Below, one piece after another: positions 50,538 through 60,410 of a stretch of DNA of 64,000 bases. How positions within the stretch are numbered: the stretch's first letter is position 1; each line of letters starts with the position of its first letter. A program made the translations under genes and the position numbers. The DNA comes from Sphingobium naphthae (GTDB lineage Bacteria; Pseudomonadota; Alphaproteobacteria; Sphingomonadales; Sphingomonadaceae), in assembly GCF_020782235.1 (NCBI RefSeq), contig NZ_JAJGNO010000004.1, forward strand, positions 186,001-250,000, written 5' to 3'. Under the pieces are notes generated by a model. The model was not told the origin of the DNA, made no database searches, and saw only the letters and a program-made list of their open reading frames with translations.

Positions 50538-52490
50538 ATGCACGGACCAGCACCCATGGCGGCGATCGACCATCCGCATCGCTACCGGCGCGACATCGAC
50601 GGCCTGCGCGCTCTCGCCATCCTGCCGGTCCTTCTGTTCCACGCCCATGTTCCCGGCTTTTCGGGCGGCTATGTCGGCGTCGACATCTTCTTCGTCATAT
50701 CGGGCTTTCTGATCACCGGCATCCTGGCCCGCGACATCGACCAGGGGCGCTTTTCCCTCATCCGCTTCTATGAGCGACGCTTTCGCCGGATCGTCCCGGC
50801 GCTCGCCTTGATGATCCTGGTCACGCTGGCGCTTGCCGCCTGGCTCTATCTGCCCGGCGATCTGGAAGGCGTGCCGCGCTCGGCGCTGGCGGCGACGCTG
50901 TTCGCGTCCAATCTCTGGTTCTTCACCGACACCGGCTATTTCGCCGGCGGCGCGGACGTGAAGCCGCTGCTCCACACATGGTCGCTGGCGGTGGAGGAGC
51001 AATATTATATCGGCTTTCCCATCCTGCTGATGCTGCTCGCGCGCCATGCCCCGCGCTGGCGCACCGCCACGCTGTCGGGAATAGCCGCCGCCTCGCTGCT
51101 GCTGGCCATAGGGATGGAACGCGACACCAGCGGCTTCACCTTCTATCTGCTGCCCACCCGCGCCTGGGAATTGTTCGCGGGCGGGCTGCTGGCGCTCGGC
51201 GCGGTGCCGGCGCTGCGGCGGGGCTGGCTTCGGGAAGCGATCGCCGCGATCGGCCTGATCGCCATCGCCCTGCCCGTATTCCTCTATGATCGCACCACCA
51301 TCTTTCCCGGCATCACCGCCCTTCCCCCCGTGCTCGGCGCGGCGGCGCTGCTTCATGCCGCCCCCGGCACTCGCATCGGCCGCGTCCTGTCGCAGCCCAT
51401 CTTGGTCGGCATCGGCCTCGTCTCCTACTCGCTCTATCTCTGGCACTGGCCGCTGATCGTCTTCACCGAATATGCGACCGACGCGCCGCTGTCCGGCGCG
51501 CTGCGACTTGTCGTGATCGCTGTCGCCTTTCTCCTCGCCTATCTGTCCTGGCGCCTGGTCGAGCGGCCGTTCCGCAACCGCAGCCGCGTGCCAGCCCGCG
51601 CCATATTCCGCTTCACCGCCGGCGCCATGGCCCTGCTTTGCCTCGCCTCGCTCGCGCTGATGGCGATGGGCGGCTGGCCCGCGCGCTTCTCCGCGCCGGT
51701 GCTGGCGCAGATGGCGGGGCAGCGGGACTTCAGCCCGATGCGCCAACGCTGCCATGACAGCTTCATGCGCGATGCTGCGCCCTGCGCCCTGGGCGCGCCC
51801 GTGCGCGCCGATGCCATGCTGTGGGGCGACAGCCATGGCGTGGAACTGGCCTATGCGCTGTCGCTGGAAGCCAGAGCGGAGGGCCGAGCCCTCATCCAGC
51901 GCACCACGTCAAGCTGCCCGCCCGTCCTGGCCTATGAGGCGACAGATCCCCGCTGCGCGGCCGCCAACCGGGCCGCCTTCGCCGCCCTGCGCGCCGACCC
52001 GCGCATCCGCCGCGTCTATCTCAGCGCCTTCTGGGCCAATGGCGAGTTCGACGCGCCCGATTTCATCGCCCGGCTCGACCGGACGATCGCCGCGATCCGG
52101 CACGAAGGGCGGGACGTGGTCCTGATCGGACCGGTGCCGCCGCAGCCCTTCGACGTTCCCCGCCATCTCGCTCATCTGGCGCGCGCCGGACGGCTGGACC
52201 AGGCGCAAGGCGTCAGCCGCGCCCGGGTCGAGGCGCGCACGCCGCATCTGCGCGCCCTCTTCGCGCGCTGGCGCGGCCGGGGCGTCACGCTGATCGACCC
52301 GCTCCGCGCGCTCTGCGCTGCGGGCACCTGCGCCATCTCAGCGGACGGCAAGCCGCTCTATTTCGATTCCCATCATCTGAGCGTCGCGGGGGCGACACGG
52401 GTCGTGCGCTACGGGCGCTTCCCTATTCCGCCGCCATCGCATAGCTGGCGCGCGGCAGTTCCACCGCCAGCGCTTCGGCCAGATCGGTGA
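50538..52490 (+). CDS. acyltransferase family 3 (OafA/YrhL) with C-terminal SGNH domain
   Basis: The 650-residue membrane protein begins with YRRDIDGLRALAILPVLLFHA, the AT3 signature. GGYVGVDIFFVISGFLITG, RFYERRFRRIVPAL and about ten helices follow. The C-terminal SGNH domain has LWGDSHGVELAYAL near residue 430 and DSHHLS near 610. Such enzymes O-acetylate surface polysaccharides, fitting the glycan genes in the window. Its last 68 bases overlap the convergent amidohydrolase gene. Confidence 0.9.
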   Translation: MHGPAPMAAIDHPHRYRRDIDGLRALAILPVLLFHAHVPGFSGGYVGVDIFFVISGFLITGILARDIDQGRFSLIRFYERRFRRIVPALALMILVTLALAAWLYLPGDLEGVPRSALAATLFASNLWFFTDTGYFAGGADVKPLLHTWSLAVEEQYYIGFPILLMLLARHAPRWRTATLSGIAAASLLLAIGMERDTSGFTFYLLPTRAWELFAGGLLALGAVPALRRGWLREAIAAIGLIAIALPVFLYDRTTIFPGITALPPVLGAAALLHAAPGTRIGRVLSQPILVGIGLVSYSLYLWHWPLIVFTEYATDAPLSGALRLVVIAVAFLLAYLSWRLVERPFRNRSRVPARAIFRFTAGAMALLCLASLALMAMGGWPARFSAPVLAQMAGQRDFSPMRQRCHDSFMRDAAPCALGAPVRADAMLWGDSHGVELAYALSLEARAEGRALIQRTTSSCPPVLAYEATDPRCAAANRAAFAALRADPRIRRVYLSAFWANGEFDAPDFIARLDRTIAAIRHEGRDVVLIGPVPPQPFDVPRHLAHLARAGRLDQAQGVSRARVEARTPHLRALFARWRGRGVTLIDPLRALCAAGTCAISADGKPLYFDSHHLSVAGATRVVRYGRFPIPPPSHSWRAAVPPPALRPDR

Positions 52491-53316
52491 CCACCGCCTG
52501 CATCCGCGCCACGCCCGGCCCGGGCTGTTCCAGCGCCGCATCGAGATAGAGGCGGCGGTCGATTTCGATTTGCAGCGCATGCAGCCCCCTGTCGGGGTTC
52601 CCGTGCCGCTCGATCAGATGGTCGCCGGCATAGGGATGGTTCTGCGCCACGCTCACGCCATGGCTTTCGACGATTTCCGCGGCGAGCGCCATCAACTGGG
52701 TCGATGCGCTCCGGCCAAACCTGTCGCCCAGGACGACGCCCGGCGGCGCCTGCCCGGCGCCTGCGGGCGGCAAGGGCGGCATGGAATGAAGGTCGATCAG
52801 GATGGCGTGGCCATGCGCGTCCCGCGCCGCGCGCATCCTATGCGCGATCGCGGCGTGATAGGGGCGATGCAGCGTCTCGATCCGCTCGCGCGCCTCCGCC
52901 CAGCAGAGCGGCCGCTGCCACAATTCGCTGGCGCCCGGCATGCGCCGGGGAAAGAGGCCAAGGCCGCCGCGCAGCTTCGCGCTGCTGTGCCAGGCGGCAT
53001 CGCGCGGCGCGTCGGCGATCATGCCGGGATCGACCTCCCGCTCATGGCGGTTGAGGTCGATCATCGCCCGCGGCGCGCGCGCGACGAGCACGGAGAAGCC
53101 GCGCGCGATCAACGGGCGGGCGAGCAGATCGACCCAGCGATCCTCCAGCCGCCGCAACAGGCCAGGGCGCACCCGCGCAGCGGCCAGCAGGGCATCGGGA
53201 TAGTCGCGCCCGGCGTGGGGAACCGAAAGGATGACGGGCCGGTCGGGCAGTTCCGCGCCGAAAAGGTCGAAGGCCGCTTCACGCAAGCAGGGAGTGGGCA
53301 GCGCTTCGTCGTTCAA
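52423..53316 (-). CDS. N-formylglutamate amidohydrolase family protein
   Basis: A TTG at 53316, five bases after AAAGGAG, is the best start and gives 297 residues. Family motifs are PVILSVPHAGRDYPDAL, RAMIDLNRHEREVDPGMI, ILIDLHSMPP and a later NHPYAGDHLIERHG. The enzyme would release formate from N-formylglutamate, the last step of one histidine degradation route. No other hut gene is adjacent. Confidence 0.87.
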   Translation of the reverse strand: MNDEALPTPCLREAAFDLFGAELPDRPVILSVPHAGRDYPDALLAAARVRPGLLRRLEDRWVDLLARPLIARGFSVLVARAPRAMIDLNRHEREVDPGMIADAPRDAAWHSSAKLRGGLGLFPRRMPGASELWQRPLCWAEARERIETLHRPYHAAIAHRMRAARDAHGHAILIDLHSMPPLPPAGAGQAPPGVVLGDRFGRSASTQLMALAAEIVESHGVSVAQNHPYAGDHLIERHGNPDRGLHALQIEIDRRLYLDAALEQPGPGVARMQAVVTDLAEALAVELPRASYAMAAE

Positions 53317-53460
53317 GGCGGCTCCTTTCGCCGGCCCCCCGCGAAATTGGTTACCCGGCTGGATAATATTTACACCTTGTCGCATATAAGCAGGCTTCGC
53401 GCCACCCCGTTGGCGGCGTGCACGCCGGCTTATGCGCCGGACGGACGAATGTTGAGGGCA

Positions 53461-53838
53461 ATGATTCGCATTCTACTGGCCGAAGATGATGAGAGCATGC
53501 GCGTCTATCTCGCCCGTGCTCTGGAGCGATCGGGATATGAGGTCGTCGCCGTGTCCACCGGGACGCAGGCCGTGCCCTATATTGATTCCGACCGGTTCGA
53601 CCTGCTGCTGACCGACATCGTCATGCCGGAAATGGACGGCATCGAACTGGCTCAGCACGCCGCGCAGGTCGCGCCCGAAATGCGCATCATGTTCATCACC
53701 GGCTTCGCGGCGGTCACGCTCAAGGCTGGCAAGGCGGTGCCGCAGGCGAAGGTCCTTTCCAAGCCGTTCCACCTGCGCGACCTGGTGCTGGAGGTCGAAC
53801 GCATGTTCGGCAGCGAAAGCCTGACCGGCCTCAACTGA
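53461..53838 (+). CDS. cpdR: CpdR-like single-domain response regulator
   Basis: The ATG at 53461 gives 125 residues, a lone receiver domain. Acidic residues E8, D9 and D10, the phosphoacceptor D52 (LLLTDIVMPEMDG), T80 (MFITGF) and K101 (LSKPF) are all present. In alphaproteobacteria CpdR, when unphosphorylated, brings ClpXP and its substrates to the pole during the cell cycle. The upstream divergent gap of about 145 bases likely holds the promoter. Confidence 0.88.
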   Translation: MIRILLAEDDESMRVYLARALERSGYEVVAVSTGTQAVPYIDSDRFDLLLTDIVMPEMDGIELAQHAAQVAPEMRIMFITGFAAVTLKAGKAVPQAKVLSKPFHLRDLVLEVERMFGSESLTGLN

Positions 53839-53845
53839 ACGCGCG

Positions 53846-55177
53846 TCAGTCGGGGACCACTTCCTCCATGTCGGGCGTCGGATCGAGCGCGATGCCCGCC
53901 ATCGCCGCGTTGAACCGTTCGCGGTCCAGCCCCTTCTCCCACGCAGACACGACCACCGTCGCGACGGCATTGCCGACGAAGTTGGTGAGGCTGCGGCATT
54001 CGCTCATGAAGCGATCGACGCCCAGGATCAGCGTCATGCCCGCGACCGGCACCGACGGCACGATCGACAGCGTCGCCGCCAGCGTGATGAAGCCCGCGCC
54101 CGTCACCCCGGCCGCCCCCTTGGACGAGACCATCGCGACCAGCAGCAGCAAAATCTGTTCTTCCAGGCTGATATGCACGTTGCACGCCTGGGCGATGAAG
54201 AGCGCCGCCAGCGTCATGTAGATGTTGGTGCCGTCGAGGTTGAAGCTGTAGCCGGTCGGCACGACCAGCCCGACCACGGACTTGCGGCACCCCGCCCGCT
54301 CCATCTTCTCGATCAGGCTCGGCAGCGCCGCTTCGGACGAGGATGTGCCCAGCACCAGCAGCAATTCCGCCTTCAGATAGCGGATCAGGTGCAGGATGTT
54401 GAACCCCACGGCCCAGCACACCGCGCCCAGCACCACAAGCACGAACAGCAGCGACGTCAGGTAGAAGGTCGCGACCAGTCCGGCCAGATTGGCGAGCGTG
54501 CCCACCCCATATTCGCCGATGGTGAAGGCCATCGCGCCGAAGGCGCCGATCGGCGCCGCTTTCATGAGGAAGGCGACCAGCTTGAATATGGCATGGCTGG
54601 CCGATTCCAGCACCGTCATCAGCGGCGCGGCCTTGTCGCCGATCATGGTGAGCGCGATGCCGAACAGGATCGCGACGAACAGCACCTGCAAGATGTTGCC
54701 GTCCGCCACCGCCGACACCATGGTCGCGGGGATGATGCTCATCAGAAAGCCGGTGAGCGTTCGCTCATGCGCCTGATGCGCATAATCCGCCACCTTGCCC
54801 GCATCGAGCGTCGCGGGATCGATGTTGAGCCCCGCGCCCGGCTGGATCAGGTTGGCGACGATCAGCCCGACGATCAGCGCCAGCGTCGAAAAGGTCAGGA
54901 AATAGCCGAACGCCTTGGCCGCCACCCGGCCGATCGCGCCGAGTTCCTTCATGCCCGCGATCCCGGTGACGATGGTCAGGAAAATGACCGGCGCGATGAT
55001 CATCTTCACCAGCTTGATGAAGGCTTCCCCCAGCGGCTTGAGCTGCACGCCCGCTTCCGGCCAGAAATGACCGATCAGCACGCCCAGCGCGATGGCGGCG
55101 AGCACCTGGACATAGAGCTGACGGTAGAAAGGCAGCCGCGGCGCCGTCTGGATCGGCGAGGATGGCGATGGCAGCAT
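53846..55177 (-). CDS. dctA: C4-dicarboxylate / cation symporter
   Basis: The 443-residue protein has eight or more membrane helices and DAACS-family motifs: [54 protein letters not shown] (the SSSS-like hairpin) and [18 protein letters not shown]. It imports succinate, fumarate or malate with protons or Na+. It converges with cpdR. Confidence 0.92.
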   Translation of the reverse strand: MLPSPSSPIQTAPRLPFYRQLYVQVLAAIALGVLIGHFWPEAGVQLKPLGEAFIKLVKMIIAPVIFLTIVTGIAGMKELGAIGRVAAKAFGYFLTFSTLALIVGLIVANLIQPGAGLNIDPATLDAGKVADYAHQAHERTLTGFLMSIIPATMVSAVADGNILQVLFVAILFGIALTMIGDKAAPLMTVLESASHAIFKLVAFLMKAAPIGAFGAMAFTIGEYGVGTLANLAGLVATFYLTSLLFVLVVLGAVCWAVGFNILHLIRYLKAELLLVLGTSSSEAALPSLIEKMERAGCRKSVVGLVVPTGYSFNLDGTNIYMTLAALFIAQACNVHISLEEQILLLLVAMVSSKGAAGVTGAGFITLAATLSIVPSVPVAGMTLILGVDRFMSECRSLTNFVGNAVATVVVSAWEKGLDRERFNAAMAGIALDPTPDMEEVVPD

Positions 55178-55306
55178 GATGATGTGGCGTCCCCCTTATG
55201 CGCCGCAGCATATGGGCCGCCCCTCCCCTGTCCAGAAGAATGTTCGCGCCATGCAAATAACTGCTTGCGCCCCCGGACGCCCCCCGCTATTGGCCCCCTC
55301 CACGGC

Positions 55307-55381
55307 GGGCGTGTAGCTCAGTGGTAGAGCACTGTGTTGACATCGCAGGGGTCGCAAGTTCAATCCTTGCCACGCCCACCA
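55307..55381 (+). tRNA. tRNA-Val (anticodon GAC)
   Basis: Acceptor arms GGGCGTG and CACGCCC pair, the anticodon stem CTGTG/CGCAG encloses loop TTGACAT (anticodon GAC), the T-loop is TTCAATC and CCA is encoded. A terminator follows directly. Confidence 0.95.
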
Positions 55382-55385
55382 TGAA

Positions 55386-55418
55386 AAGCCTCGCAGCACG
55401 CGCTGCGGGGCTTTTTTT
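55386..55418 (+). terminator. intrinsic terminator after tRNA-Val
   Basis: AGCC and CGCAGC pair with GCTGCG and GGCT, and seven T follow. It lies five bases after the tRNA end. Confidence 0.85.
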
Positions 55419-55453
55419 CTTTCATCGCTCGGTTTGCACTCGCCGGTCGAGGT

Positions 55454-55711
55454 TCAGGGCAGCTGCTTCTTCATCGCGTCGATCATGAAGCGCCAGACAT
55501 TGGCGGCGTCCTGGGCATGCGCGCGCTCGTCGCTGTCCGGGCTGATATAGCGCGTGATGCCAGCGCCCGCTTCCTTCATATAGTCGCTGGGTTCATGCAC
55601 TGCATCGAGCACGGCGCGGACCTGGGGCAGATAGGCTTTCCAGCCATCCCCCTCCTCGGGCGCATCGTGAAATTGGCACAAGGCGCGGGCGGCGCGTTCG
55701 ATCGGCGTCAT
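55454..55711 (-). CDS. small hypothetical protein
   Basis: The ATG at 55711 follows AGGAG and gives 85 residues. TPIERAARALCQFHDAPEEG and a middle helix (QVRAVLDAVHEPSDYMKEAG) are visible. It resembles short conserved sphingomonad proteins of unknown function. The start and codon use support a real gene. Confidence 0.65.
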   Translation of the reverse strand: MTPIERAARALCQFHDAPEEGDGWKAYLPQVRAVLDAVHEPSDYMKEAGAGITRYISPDSDERAHAQDAANVWRFMIDAMKKQLP

Positions 55712-55851
55712 GTCTGGCTCCTGCTGGTTGTGCGTCCGCGCCATCTGGCGCGGCGCTGCCCGGATTGGCAAGCGAAAAGCCGCCGATCGCCTCTTCGCAT
55801 CCCCGCGCGCCTCGCCTAAGCACCGGAGGCATCGGGACAAGGGGAATAGCC

Positions 55852-56478
55852 ATGGTGCAGTGCGAGACGATATCGGGCAGGCGCGTGCTGTTCGTCATGG
55901 CCGTGGAGGCCGAATATGGGCCGCATCTGCGCGCCCGCTTCACGCCGCTGATGACCGGGGTCGGTCCGATCGAGGCCGGCATCGCCATGGGCGCCGCGCT
56001 CCAGGCGCTCGCCGCCCAGGCAGCCTCGCCCGACCTTGTCGTGTCGCTCGGCTCGGCCGGGTCGCGCCGTTGCCCGCTGGGCGAGATCGTCCAGGTCGCC
56101 AGCGTTTCGTGGCGCGACATGGACGCCTCGCGCCTCGGCTTTCCCAGGGGCGTGACGCCGATGACCGACCATCCGGTCGACATTCCGCTCCTGACGCCGC
56201 TGGACCTGCCGCGCGCGCGCCTGTCGACCGGCGCGAATGTCGTGGGCGGCGATGACTATAACTATATCGACGCCGACATGGTGGACATGGAAAGCTTCGC
56301 CATCGCCCGCGCCTGCGCCCGGCATGGCATTCCGCTCATGGGCCTGCGCGGCATATCGGATGGCCCTGGCGAGCTGGATCATATCAACAGCTGGATGGAA
56401 TTGCTGGGCCTGATCGACGAGCGGCTGGCGCAGGCGGTGGACCTGCTGCCCGACGCGCTGGCGCGCACGGGCGGCTGA
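55852..56478 (+). CDS. 5'-methylthioadenosine/SAH nucleosidase-like phosphorylase
   Basis: The 208-residue protein of the PNP/UDP superfamily has MTGVGPIEAGIAMGAALQAL, DLVVSLGSAGSRR and the active-site region DMVDMESFAIARACARHGI with the catalytic Glu. These match MTA/SAH nucleosidases. It is somewhat shorter than typical MtnN (about 230), so the substrate is not certain. Confidence 0.85.
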   Translation: MVQCETISGRRVLFVMAVEAEYGPHLRARFTPLMTGVGPIEAGIAMGAALQALAAQAASPDLVVSLGSAGSRRCPLGEIVQVASVSWRDMDASRLGFPRGVTPMTDHPVDIPLLTPLDLPRARLSTGANVVGGDDYNYIDADMVDMESFAIARACARHGIPLMGLRGISDGPGELDHINSWMELLGLIDERLAQAVDLLPDALARTGG

Positions 56479-56494
56479 TGGGAGGCGGCGGCGC

Positions 56495-57574
56495 TCAGCA
56501 GGCGCCGCCCATGCCGATGCGACGCGGCCAGGACAGTTCGTAGGTCACCAGGAACCCGTCATGGTCCGACAGTTCGGGACCGCTCTCGCCGCCGTCGAAC
56601 ATCGCCTCCACGCGTAGCGGACGAACGGACACCGCATCGCCTGGCCAGTAAAATTGCAGGTCCTGCGTATCCATCCACGGTTCGTCCCCGTCCCAGGACA
56701 TGCGCACGTCGCACCCCGACGCCGGATCGGCGCAGACGCGATGGACCAGATTGAGCGACTGGTAGCGCGAAAAATTCTCCCACCTCTCCTCCGAATGGCG
56801 CATGTTGAAATCGCCGCCGAAGATCAGCGGATAGGCGTCGTTGTGGCTGCGATCGACGAAGGCCGATGCTTCGAGCGACTGGCGGTCATGGGCGGCAAGA
56901 TGGCGCGGCGCGGGCGCACGCGATGCGCCGCGGCTGTTCATATGCGTATCATAGATGTCGATCGGCGTCGGGACGCCCGGAATGGCGATGCGCGCCAGCA
57001 TGACGCCCTTGTTGGCGAGGCAGTCAATGCCGGCGCAGGACCGGCGGCCATAGGCGTGCATGTCCACCATCCTGATCGAATAGCGCGAGGCGATGGCGAG
57101 CCCGCTGCCGGTCAGATGCAGGCCGATCTCGCCCCGACGGATGTTCGAATGCCCCGGCAGCGCATCTCTGGTCGCCCCCTGCGCGCGCGTAGTGCGGCGC
57201 GGGCCGGTGACGATCGCGGGATAGCCGGCGGCGGCGACCGCCTGCTTGGCGGCGCCGCTGAACATTTCCTGGAACAGGATGATGTCGGGCGCGCGGCCGA
57301 CCTGTCGCATCGCCGCCAGCCGCTCTCCGATCTTGTGCAGCGACGCCGCCCGGCCCGATCGCGCGGGCCAGCCCAGGCCTTCGATATTATAGGTAAGGAC
57401 CGACAGGGTCGTGGCGATCCGTTCCCGATCCGGCGCAGCGAAGGCGGGCGGGCGCGCCTCGCCACAACGCATGGCGCGCTCTGGCAGCGGCGTCGCGCAA
57501 CCCGCCAGCAGCAGCACGCTTGCCGGCGCGGCCCGGCGCAGCATGTCGGTCAGCCGATGGCGGATCGGCCGCAC
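56495..57574 (-). CDS. endonuclease/exonuclease/phosphatase-family lipoprotein
   Basis: The 359-residue protein has a lipobox (LLLAGC) after a short signal. EEP-family motifs are LSVLTYNIEGLGWPARSG, IILFQEMFSG, LIFGGDFNMRHSEERW and the final ELSDHDGFLVTYEL. The family hydrolyses phosphodiesters or phosphomonoesters (sphingomyelinase, nuclease, phosphatase). Placement in the envelope suggests it acts on extracellular substrates. Confidence 0.82.
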   Translation of the reverse strand: MRPIRHRLTDMLRRAAPASVLLLAGCATPLPERAMRCGEARPPAFAAPDRERIATTLSVLTYNIEGLGWPARSGRAASLHKIGERLAAMRQVGRAPDIILFQEMFSGAAKQAVAAAGYPAIVTGPRRTTRAQGATRDALPGHSNIRRGEIGLHLTGSGLAIASRYSIRMVDMHAYGRRSCAGIDCLANKGVMLARIAIPGVPTPIDIYDTHMNSRGASRAPAPRHLAAHDRQSLEASAFVDRSHNDAYPLIFGGDFNMRHSEERWENFSRYQSLNLVHRVCADPASGCDVRMSWDGDEPWMDTQDLQFYWPGDAVSVRPLRVEAMFDGGESGPELSDHDGFLVTYELSWPRRIGMGGAC

Positions 57575-57578
57575 CGGC

Positions 57579-58115
57579 CTAGTCGCCTTCGAACGCGATC
57601 AGCGCCTGCGCCGCCACGCCATCGGCCTCCAGTAGCGCCTTGCCGCCCAGATCCGGCAGGTCGACGGCAAACAGCGCCATCAGCACGCTCGCTCCCTGCT
57701 CGCGCAGCAATTGCGCCGCGGCCAGCGCGGTGCCGCCGGTGGCGATGAGGTCGTCGACCAGGATGACTCGCGTGTCGGGCGGCACCTGCCCCTCGTGCAG
57801 TTCCAGCCGGTCGGTGCCATATTCCAGTACATAGTCGATGCCCACGGTCCTGCCGGGCAGCTTCCCCGCCTTGCGCACCGGCACGAAGCCCTTGCCCAGG
57901 GCGGCGGCCAGCGCCGCGCCCAGGATGAAGCCGCGCGCCTCGATGCCGACGATCAGGTCGGGATCGAGCGGCCTTGCAACGCTGGCCAGCCGCTCGACCA
58001 GTTCGGCGAAGCCCGCACCGTCCGCCAGCAATGTGGTGACGTCGCGGAACTGGATGCCGGGTTTGGGGAAATCCGGAATGGTGCGGATGAGGCCGGTCAG
58101 GCTGTCGATGCTCAT
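57579..58115 (-). CDS. apt: adenine phosphoribosyltransferase
   Basis: The ATG at 58115 gives 178 residues, the usual length. Motifs are IRTIPDFPKPGIQFRDVTTL, the IVGIEARGFILGAALA loop and the PRPP-binding VILVDDLIATGGTALAA. It salvages adenine to AMP. It lies downstream of petC with a strong hairpin between them. Confidence 0.94.
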   Translation of the reverse strand: MSIDSLTGLIRTIPDFPKPGIQFRDVTTLLADGAGFAELVERLASVARPLDPDLIVGIEARGFILGAALAAALGKGFVPVRKAGKLPGRTVGIDYVLEYGTDRLELHEGQVPPDTRVILVDDLIATGGTALAAAQLLREQGASVLMALFAVDLPDLGGKALLEADGVAAQALIAFEGD

Positions 58116-58132
58116 GGAATCTCCATAGGCAA

Positions 58133-58170
58133 GGGGCGCGGCTCCCTCAAGGAACCGCGCCCCTCCTTTT
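58133..58170. terminator. strong hairpin between petC and apt
   Basis: GGGGCGCGG and CCGCGCCCC pair around a short loop with one mismatch inside the stem (58133-58163); five T follow on the plus strand. On the minus strand the A-run precedes the stem, so it may attenuate rather than fully stop the bc1 transcript before apt. Confidence 0.65.
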
Positions 58171-58192
58171 TCCGTAACACGCAGCGGGGCCG

Positions 58193-59062
58193 TCAGGCGG
58201 CCTTTTTCTTGTCCGCCCAGATATTCTGATAGGCCATATAGGCCAGTCCCGTCGCGATCAGCAGGAAGACGATCGTCGCCAGCCCCGCACGGCGGCGGTT
58301 TTCCAGCTTGGGTTCGGCCGTCCAGGTGAGGAAGGCGGCCACGTCCTGCGCCATCTGGTCGACCGTCGGCTTGGTGCCGTCGCCATAGGTCACCTGTCCA
58401 TCGGCCGTCAGCGGCGGCGCCATCGCCAGGTTGAGGTTGGCGAAATAGGGGTTGAAGTGCAGCCCCTCTGGCGTCCTGGCGTCCGGGAACTCCTTGAGCA
58501 ATTCCTTGCCGTCTTCGTTCCGATACCCCTGCTGGTTGCGATAGCCGGTGATCAGCGAATAGACATAGGCGCTGCCATGATGGCGGGCCTTGGTCATCAG
58601 CGACAGATCGGGCGGAATGGCGTTGTTGTTCGCCGCCGCCGCCGCGACATTGTTCGCGAAGGGCTTGGGGAAATGATCGGCCGGCACCGGATCGCGCGTC
58701 GACATTTCGCCCGTGGCGGGATCGACGTCCGGCGTCTTGATCGCCCACTGCTTGGCGATCGCCTTCACTTCCGCCTCGTTATAGCCAAGCGCTTCCAGGT
58801 CGCGGAAAGCGACGAACTTCAGGCTATGGCAGGCCGAGCAGACTTCCTTGAACACCTGGAAACCGCGCTGCAGCTGCCGGCGGTCATATGTGCCGAACGG
58901 CCCTTCGAACGAGAAGGAGACATGTTTGGGAGCCAGATGGAATTCATGCTCCACCGTCGGCTGGGGCGGTTCGGCGACATAGGCCACCGCGCCCATCAGG
59001 AAGGAAACCAGCAGCCAGCCTGCAAAGAAGAGGCCGACGAAGAATGCGCCGATGCGAACCAT
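58193..59062 (-). CDS. petC: cytochrome c1 of the bc1 complex
   Basis: The 289-residue protein has an N-terminal signal/anchor, the haem motif CSACH (C75, C78, H79), an LAMAPPL segment with the likely Met axial ligand and a C-terminal anchor (LATIVFLLIATGLAYMAY). It passes electrons from the Rieske centre to cytochrome c. It is the third gene of petABC. Confidence 0.95.
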   Translation of the reverse strand: MVRIGAFFVGLFFAGWLLVSFLMGAVAYVAEPPQPTVEHEFHLAPKHVSFSFEGPFGTYDRRQLQRGFQVFKEVCSACHSLKFVAFRDLEALGYNEAEVKAIAKQWAIKTPDVDPATGEMSTRDPVPADHFPKPFANNVAAAAANNNAIPPDLSLMTKARHHGSAYVYSLITGYRNQQGYRNEDGKELLKEFPDARTPEGLHFNPYFANLNLAMAPPLTADGQVTYGDGTKPTVDQMAQDVAAFLTWTAEPKLENRRRAGLATIVFLLIATGLAYMAYQNIWADKKKAA

Positions 59063-59078
59063 GGTGTCGTTCCCCCCT

Positions 59079-60398
59079 TTAACCGGCGTTCGAAGGCTGC
59101 GGATCGGCGCCCATGCCGGGCAGCGCGTCCTGTTCGCCTTTGATGCTGTGACGGTGCAGCACCGATTCGGTGATGGAGCCCGGCAGCGGCAGCGGCTTTT
59201 CGAAGCGCGAGATCAGCGGCAGGATGATCAGAAAATGCGCGAAATAATAAGCCGCCGCGACCTGGCTGATCATCACATAGGGTTCTTCCGCCGGCGCGCC
59301 GCCGCAATAGCCCAGGATCAGCACGTCAATCACCAGGATCAGGAAGAACTTCTTGAACACCGGCCGGTAATTGCCCGAACGGACCGGCGAGTTGTCGAGC
59401 CAGGGCAGGAAGAAGAGCAGCAGGATCGACGCGAACATCGCCAGCACGCCCAGCAGCTTGGCGGGCACGAAGAAGAAGTCGACGGTGAAGGCGCGCAGGA
59501 TCGCGTAGAAGGGCCAGAAATACCATTCGGGCACGATATGCGCCGGCGTCGAAAGCGGGTTCGCTTCGATATAATTGTCCGGGTGGCCCAGATAATTGGG
59601 CGCGTAGAACAGCATGATCGAGAAGAGGATCAGGAACACGCCCGCCCCGAACCCGTCCTTCGCCGTGTAATAGGGATGGAAGGGCACGGTGTCCTGCGGC
59701 CCCTTCACTTCCACGCCCGTGGGGTTGGAGCTGCCGGGAATATGCAGCGCCCAGATGTGCAGGATGATGACCCCCGCGATCACGAAGGGCAGCAGGAAGT
59801 GCAGCGAGAAGAAGCGGTTGAGCGACGCGTTGCCGGGCGCGAACCCGCCCAGCAGCCAGGTCTGGATCGGCTCGCCCACCACCGGGATCGCACCGAACAG
59901 GCCGGTGATGACCTTCGCGCCCCAATAGCTCATCTGCCCCCAGGGCAGCACATAGCCCATGAAGGCGGTCGCCATCATGAGGAGGAAGATGACGAGACCC
60001 AGCAGCCACACCATTTCGCGCGGCGCCTTGTAGGAGCCGTAGAAGAGCCCGCGGAAGATATGGAGATAGACGACGATGAAGAAGAAGCTGGCGCCGTTGG
60101 CGTGGGCGTAGCGCATCAGCCAGCCCGAATTGACGTCGCGCATCGTCTGTTCGACGGTGGCGAAGGCGACCAGGTCATTGGCGCCATAATGCATCGCCAT
60201 GATGATGCCGGTGACGATCTGGATGACCAGCGCCAGCCCGGCGAGCACGCCGAAATTCCAGAAATAGTTGAGGTTGCGCGGCACCGGATAGCCAGCGCCC
60301 ACCGCATTGTAGACCAGGCGCGGCAGCGGCAGCTTCTCGTCCATCCACTGCATCACGGGATGCTTGGGAGTATAATGTTCAGCCCATGGAAAGCTCAT
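59079..60398 (-). CDS. petB: cytochrome b of the bc1 complex
   Basis: The 439-residue membrane protein carries the bis-histidine haem regions (IIMAMHYG and LGAKVI-type helices), the PEWY quinone-site motif ([17 protein letters not shown]) and [14 protein letters not shown]. It oxidises ubiquinol and pumps charge through the Q cycle. Start ATG follows AGGGGGG. Confidence 0.96.
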   Translation of the reverse strand: MSFPWAEHYTPKHPVMQWMDEKLPLPRLVYNAVGAGYPVPRNLNYFWNFGVLAGLALVIQIVTGIIMAMHYGANDLVAFATVEQTMRDVNSGWLMRYAHANGASFFFIVVYLHIFRGLFYGSYKAPREMVWLLGLVIFLLMMATAFMGYVLPWGQMSYWGAKVITGLFGAIPVVGEPIQTWLLGGFAPGNASLNRFFSLHFLLPFVIAGVIILHIWALHIPGSSNPTGVEVKGPQDTVPFHPYYTAKDGFGAGVFLILFSIMLFYAPNYLGHPDNYIEANPLSTPAHIVPEWYFWPFYAILRAFTVDFFFVPAKLLGVLAMFASILLLFFLPWLDNSPVRSGNYRPVFKKFFLILVIDVLILGYCGGAPAEEPYVMISQVAAAYYFAHFLIILPLISRFEKPLPLPGSITESVLHRHSIKGEQDALPGMGADPQPSNAG

Positions 60399-60410
60399 GA
60401 CGGTCCCCCC

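Noticed and set aside
50310..51836. A 508-codon minus-strand frame opposite the acyltransferase
   Set aside because: It is a shadow of a convincing membrane enzyme. It also runs through the terminator and has low-complexity Gly/Glu/Arg content.
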